From NCBI GenBank assembly GCA_016291275.1, contig JAEEWY010000008.1:1-18964 (forward strand): a DNA stretch of 18,964 nt, written 5' to 3'. Position 1 is the stretch's first letter; every line of letters starts with the position of its first letter. The notes beneath the pieces were generated by a model. The model was not told the DNA's origin. It saw only the letters and a program-made list of their open reading frames with translations, and ran no database searches. The translations under genes and the position numbers were made by a program. Origin of the DNA: Methanobrevibacter sp. GTDB taxonomy: Archaea > Methanobacteriota > Methanobacteria > Methanobacteriales > Methanobacteriaceae. Of this stretch, positions 15,699 to 18,964 are shown one piece after another.

Positions 15699-15941
15699 AT
15701 GTTTGATAATTTAGATGACTTTAAGAAAAAAGCAATTGACAATAAAGCTAACTTAAAATTCAAAACCATTAGCATTCCTATTGGTGATGGCGAACAAGAA
15801 TTCAGAATCACTGGTATTGGTGAAAAAGCTATTAAAATTGAAAAATATGTCAAATACGAAGACATGATGGATGCTGTAATGGATGGCAAAGAAGAAGGTT
15901 TAGAAGCTATCATTATGGAATTTATCGAAGATTTTGAATAA
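15699..15941 (+). CDS. Conserved-looking 80-residue acidic protein of unknown function
   Basis: A small soluble protein between guaAA and guaAB on the same strand. The N-terminus (MFDNLDDFKKKAIDNKANL) looks helical, the middle (FKTISIPIGDGEQEFRITGI) looks like beta strands, and the C-terminus is an acidic helix ending EFIEDFE. It has no Cys, signal peptide or membrane span. It follows guaAA by 62 bp, including a T-rich stretch, and has an AGGGTTGAT region before the ATG. Codon use matches its neighbours. The position suggests a link with GMP synthase, but no family or function was recognised. Confidence 0.82.
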   Translation: MFDNLDDFKKKAIDNKANLKFKTISIPIGDGEQEFRITGIGEKAIKIEKYVKYEDMMDAVMDGKEEGLEAIIMEFIEDFE

Positions 15942-16040
15942 ATCCAAGAATTCACATAATATTTTTCATAATTTCAATTATATTCATTGAAAGAAGCTTT
16001 ATTGGAACAATAATTTTTAAATAATTTTTAAGGTATTTTT

Positions 16041-16967
16041 ATGTTAAACCCAAAAGAATTTATTGAAGATGCTATTATTAAAATCAAAGAGGAAATTGGT
16101 GATGAAAAAACCATTATAGCATTATCCGGTGGAGTTGACAGTTCTGTCTGTTCAGTTCTTACCCAAGAAGCTATTGGTGACAATTTAACTGCAATTTTCG
16201 TTAACCATGGATTGCTTAGAGAAGGAGAAGCAGAACAGGTTTGCAGTGTTTTCGAAGAAAGATTAAACTTCAAGTATGTTGATGCATCTGATGAATTTTT
16301 ATCCGAACTTGAAGGTGTGGATGATCCTGAAGAGAAAAGGAAAATCATTGGAAGAGTATTCATTGAAGTCTTTGAAAGGGAAGCACAAGCAGTTGATGCT
16401 AAATACTTGGTTCAAGGTACCATTGCTCCTGATTGGATTGAAACTGAAGGAGAAATCAAGACTCACCACAACATGGCATTGCCAAGCGGTATGGTTTTAA
16501 AAGTAGTTGAACCTGTTAGAGACTTATACAAAGATGAAGTAAGAGAAGTCGGTACTGAATTAGGTCTTCCTGACAGCATCGTACAAAGACAACCTTTCCC
16601 AGGTCCAGGACTTGGTGTAAGAGTTGTTGGAGCTTTAACAAGAGATAATTTAGCTGTTTGTAGAGCTGCAGATGCTATCGTAAGAGAAGAAGTGGAAAAA
16701 GCTGGCTTGGATAAGGAATTATGGCAATATTTCGCTGTACTTACCGACACTAAGGTAACTGGTGTAAAAGGTGATGAAAGAGACTTCGGTTATCTCATTG
16801 TAATCAGATTGATCAGTTCCATTGATGCAATGACTGCAACCGTTCCTGAAATGCCTTGGGATGTAATCAGAACAATTTCCAGAAGAATCACTTCTGAAGT
16901 TTCTGAAGTAACTCATGTTGCTTTATCCATTAGTGACAAGCCACCAAGTACTATTGAATTCTGTTAA
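16041..16967 (+). CDS. guaAB: GMP synthase, ATP-pyrophosphatase subunit B
   Basis: Synthetase subunit that adenylates XMP and aminates it with ammonia from GuaAA, completing GMP synthesis. The ATP-pyrophosphatase loop SGGVDSS is at residues 29-35. The substrate-side segment PFPGPGLGVRVVG and the C-terminal dimerisation domain ending KPPSTIEFC are typical of GuaA; the usual ending is KPPGTIEWE-like, so Ser-Phe-Cys here is a small deviation. The 308-residue length matches archaeal subunits. AAGG precedes the ATG at suitable distance. It is probably in the same transcript as guaAA and the 80-residue gene, though a 99-bp gap leaves room for its own promoter. Confidence 0.95.
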   Translation: MLNPKEFIEDAIIKIKEEIGDEKTIIALSGGVDSSVCSVLTQEAIGDNLTAIFVNHGLLREGEAEQVCSVFEERLNFKYVDASDEFLSELEGVDDPEEKRKIIGRVFIEVFEREAQAVDAKYLVQGTIAPDWIETEGEIKTHHNMALPSGMVLKVVEPVRDLYKDEVREVGTELGLPDSIVQRQPFPGPGLGVRVVGALTRDNLAVCRAADAIVREEVEKAGLDKELWQYFAVLTDTKVTGVKGDERDFGYLIVIRLISSIDAMTATVPEMPWDVIRTISRRITSEVSEVTHVALSISDKPPSTIEFC

Positions 16968-17108
16968 TTATTCATTAATTAACTTAAAATTCTTATATAA
17001 ATTCTCTTAAATTAAAGTTAAATTAGTTTTTAAAACTAATTTTAACTATTTATTTTTTCATCATACTTAATTAGCAATCATCATCATTATTTTATTTAAG
17101 GTATTATC
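16968..17108 (+). promoter_or_regulatory. guaAB-nreA intergenic region with palindrome and TATA box
   Basis: TTATATAA at 16993-17000 is a TATA box with a predicted start near 17022. A perfect 11-bp inverted repeat, AAATTAGTTTT (17020-17030) and AAAACTAATTT (17032-17042), extends with one bulge to 17017-17046 and is followed by a T run (17047-17058). It may be a terminator for guaAB, or, because it covers the predicted nreA transcription start, an operator. AAGG (17099-17102) is the nreA ribosome-binding site. Confidence 0.45.
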
Positions 17109-18302
17109 ATGAGAACATCTAAAACTACTAAGAATGCTTATTTAGCCAAATTAACTGAGAATATACAGATGAGGTCAGTTGATGTTGGGAAGGATTTAGA
17201 TGGAAGTACACCACCATCTGTTTTTATAGGTCGTTGGAGCTATCCTAAAGTGTATGCTGGACCAATGATGGTTCCTCAACTTGGAGATACATACATAATG
17301 GACTCTCCAGAGCAGTGGATAGGTGAAAATAAAACTCAAGAGGACATTATCGGATACAGATTGAACCTTGTCCGTGGAAAACAATTGATTGATATTAAGG
17401 ATTTGGAGAATCCTTTTGTTGAAAAGCTTCAGGACATTTCCCTTGCATCAAAATCCATTGACAGCGAAGCCACTTTTGGATCAAGGCCAAGCGGTGCAAT
17501 GTTCAGTGAAGAAAGCACACCTCATGGTCCAAGCGCTTTGATTGAAAAATTCGACATTGATGCAGTCAAATGGGATAAGCAGCTTGAAAAAAGCTTCTAT
17601 GACACTGATTTAAAGGCTCGTGAAGCGGTTATGAATCTCCATAATAAGGATGTTGCATTTTCAGCAGTGCAAAAGGCGTTTTCTGTTGGGGCATTCGGTC
17701 TTAAAAAGAATCGAAGATTGGTTCCAACAAGATGGTCAATTACAGCTTGTGACAGTACAATTGCTGACAACCTTTTGAAGGAAGTCAGACATTATAATAT
17801 AATGGACTCATATAGGGTTTATGAATTTTCAAGCTTGAAAAATTATTATGCTATTATCTTAACACCTACAGAATGGCAATACGAATGGTTTGAAGCATTT
17901 ATTAAAATACTTGGTAAAGAGGAAATGATTTTTTCAGATTATGAAACAAATACAGATAAAACTGAGTATTCCTGTGTAGGAGGATGTTATTATACTGCTA
18001 AAATGGCAGTATTGGATAAATTGGCTAAACTTAAGCTTCAATCTGGTGTCATTATACTTAGGGAAGCTTATTCAGGTTATGTACCATTAGGTGTGTTTAA
18101 TGTTAGAGAGAATATTAAATATGCGATGAATGGTGAGTACAAGGAGTTTGAATCACTAAAGGACTCTCTTGTTTACTGTGGAACCAAATTAAAGATTCCA
18201 ATCAGCAAATATGTAAAGCAAAGCAATTTGCTAAAGGAATTATTGCATTCACAACAGACAACATTGGATTCCTTCTTTAAAAAGTCTCCAGATTTACAGT
18301 AA
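17109..18302 (+). CDS. nreA: Archaeal DNA repair protein NreA with C-terminal PCNA-binding motif
   Basis: A 397-residue protein of the Nre family (Nre_N/DUF650 plus Nre_C/DUF651). Recognisable segments are PPSVFIGRWSYPKVYAGPM (residues about 35-53), RRLVPTRWSITACDSTIAD (about 202-220) and REAYSGYVPLGVFNVRE (about 319-335). The C-terminus carries a PCNA-interacting motif, Gln383-T-T-Leu386-D-S-Phe389-Phe390. In haloarchaea the family is linked to DNA-damage tolerance and PCNA binding; the catalytic role, if any, is not established. Many relatives, as I recall, begin with a Cys-rich zinc finger; here the first 50 residues contain no Cys, so that element is absent. The PLP-enzyme gene follows after 19 bp, suggesting an operon. 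Confidence 0.9.
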   Translation: MRTSKTTKNAYLAKLTENIQMRSVDVGKDLDGSTPPSVFIGRWSYPKVYAGPMMVPQLGDTYIMDSPEQWIGENKTQEDIIGYRLNLVRGKQLIDIKDLENPFVEKLQDISLASKSIDSEATFGSRPSGAMFSEESTPHGPSALIEKFDIDAVKWDKQLEKSFYDTDLKAREAVMNLHNKDVAFSAVQKAFSVGAFGLKKNRRLVPTRWSITACDSTIADNLLKEVRHYNIMDSYRVYEFSSLKNYYAIILTPTEWQYEWFEAFIKILGKEEMIFSDYETNTDKTEYSCVGGCYYTAKMAVLDKLAKLKLQSGVIILREAYSGYVPLGVFNVRENIKYAMNGEYKEFESLKDSLVYCGTKLKIPISKYVKQSNLLKELLHSQQTTLDSFFKKSPDLQ

Positions 18303-18321
18303 ATAATAAAAAGGTAAAAAT

Positions 18322-18964
18322 ATGAATCTCAAATTTAAAAAACCATCAAAGGAAACTCAAATGGCTATGTCTAAGGTGGCAAGTGGTGAGGATAATCAGG
18401 ATTATCACAGTTTGGCTGAAGAGAAATTAGCCAAAATCACTAATCAAAGTCATGCTAAATTGGTGAATAGTGGAAATTCCGCCATTCTTGCTGCAATGAA
18501 TTCTATTGATGGCGCTATTTTAATTCCAGATCAAGGAGCATGGAATGGCTTTAAGCAAATAGCTAATTTCTTAAATAAGGATTTAATAACTGTAAAGACT
18601 AATAAAGGATTAATTGATTTAGATGAACTAAATGAATCAATTGTTTCATCATCAGAAGAAGATATCATTGATTTGGGTGATGAAAGCAATAAATCAGCTC
18701 TCTTTTTAACAAGTTTTGCAGCTTATACTGCTGAACAGGACTTGAAGGCAATTTGTGATTTTGCCCATAATAACAATATTCTTGTTGTGGAAGATGCATC
18801 TGGAGCTATTGGAGATTATGAGAACAGATTGGCAAATGGAAATTATTCAGACATCATTATTGGATCTACAGGCTCTCCAAAGATAGTAAATGTTGAAGAT
18901 GGTGGATTCATTACAACTAATGATGACAAATTGTTTGAAAAGTCAAAGCTTCTTTTGAAAACAA
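18322..18964 (+). CDS. DegT/DnrJ/EryC1-like PLP-dependent enzyme (3' partial)
   Basis: The first 214 residues of a fold-type I PLP-dependent aminotransferase-like protein, cut by the window edge. VNSGNSAILAAM (about 48-59) resembles the cofactor phosphate-binding turn of DegT-type enzymes, VVEDASGAIG (155-164) contains the Asp158 expected to contact the pyridine nitrogen, and SPK (Lys187) before the VEDGGFITTND segment is where the Schiff-base lysine sits in the family. Sugar aminotransferases usually show SFHATK there, so this is a divergent member and the substrate cannot be named. A ribosome-binding AAGGT (18311-18315) precedes the ATG. It lies 19 bp after nreA on the same strand. Confidence 0.8.
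   Translation, partial: MNLKFKKPSKETQMAMSKVASGEDNQDYHSLAEEKLAKITNQSHAKLVNSGNSAILAAMNSIDGAILIPDQGAWNGFKQIANFLNKDLITVKTNKGLIDLDELNESIVSSSEEDIIDLGDESNKSALFLTSFAAYTAEQDLKAICDFAHNNNILVVEDASGAIGDYENRLANGNYSDIIIGSTGSPKIVNVEDGGFITTNDDKLFEKSKLLLKT

Noticed and set aside
15694..15941. CRISPR, phage or antiviral function for the 80-residue protein
   Set aside because: No nearby cas, toxin or phage gene and no motif supports this; codon use matches the housekeeping neighbours.

Overview
The window looks like chromosome of a Methanobacteriales archaeon, most likely a gut or rumen Methanobrevibacter. The evidence is low GC with AGA-dominated arginine codons, an archaeal GatDE amidotransferase pair, GMP synthase split into separate GuaAA and GuaAB proteins, a methanogen-type VorCBA 2-oxoacid:ferredoxin oxidoreductase, an archaeal NreA repair protein, TTTATATA-type box A promoters, oligo-T tracts behind genes, a tRNA without encoded CCA, and secreted Ig-like-repeat proteins typical of pseudomurein-walled methanogens. 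The species assignment is inference.

Layout. Bases 2-4698 (+) hold the 3' part of an AMP-forming acyl-CoA synthetase followed by vorC-vorB-vorA. Together these could activate branched short-chain acids and reductively carboxylate them to branched 2-oxoacids for amino-acid synthesis, or run the reverse oxidation. Bases 4875-6178 (+) carry nadE (NAD synthetase, puzzling start codon) and an orphan vsr mismatch endonuclease with foreign-looking codon use. Bases 6179-6704 have no large gene but contain a consensus TATA box, several perfect inverted repeats, a possible 29-residue hydrophobic peptide gene and a terminator-like hairpin. This is the least explained stretch of the window. A tRNA-Ala(GGC) gene follows at 6705-6777.

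Bases 6924-8516 (-) encode a secreted Ig-like protein with a TIM-barrel glycoside-hydrolase-like domain. Divergent from it, gatD-gatE (8697-11953, +) make Gln-tRNA(Gln) by transamidation, followed by trxB (12034-12972, +). Convergent to trxB is a second secreted Ig-like protein (13155-14588, -) with a C-terminal M14-like zinc peptidase domain. Bases 14721-14867 (-) encode an unlisted 48-residue membrane protein. Bases 15067-16967 (+) hold guaAA, an unrecognised 80-residue protein and guaAB for GMP synthesis. The window ends with nreA (DNA repair, PCNA-binding tail) and the 5' part of a DegT-like PLP enzyme, spaced as an operon.

No CRISPR array, rRNA, transposase or prophage gene was seen. Most genes are core metabolism. 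The accessory-looking parts are vsr, the 6281-6668 element and the two secreted wall-type enzymes.
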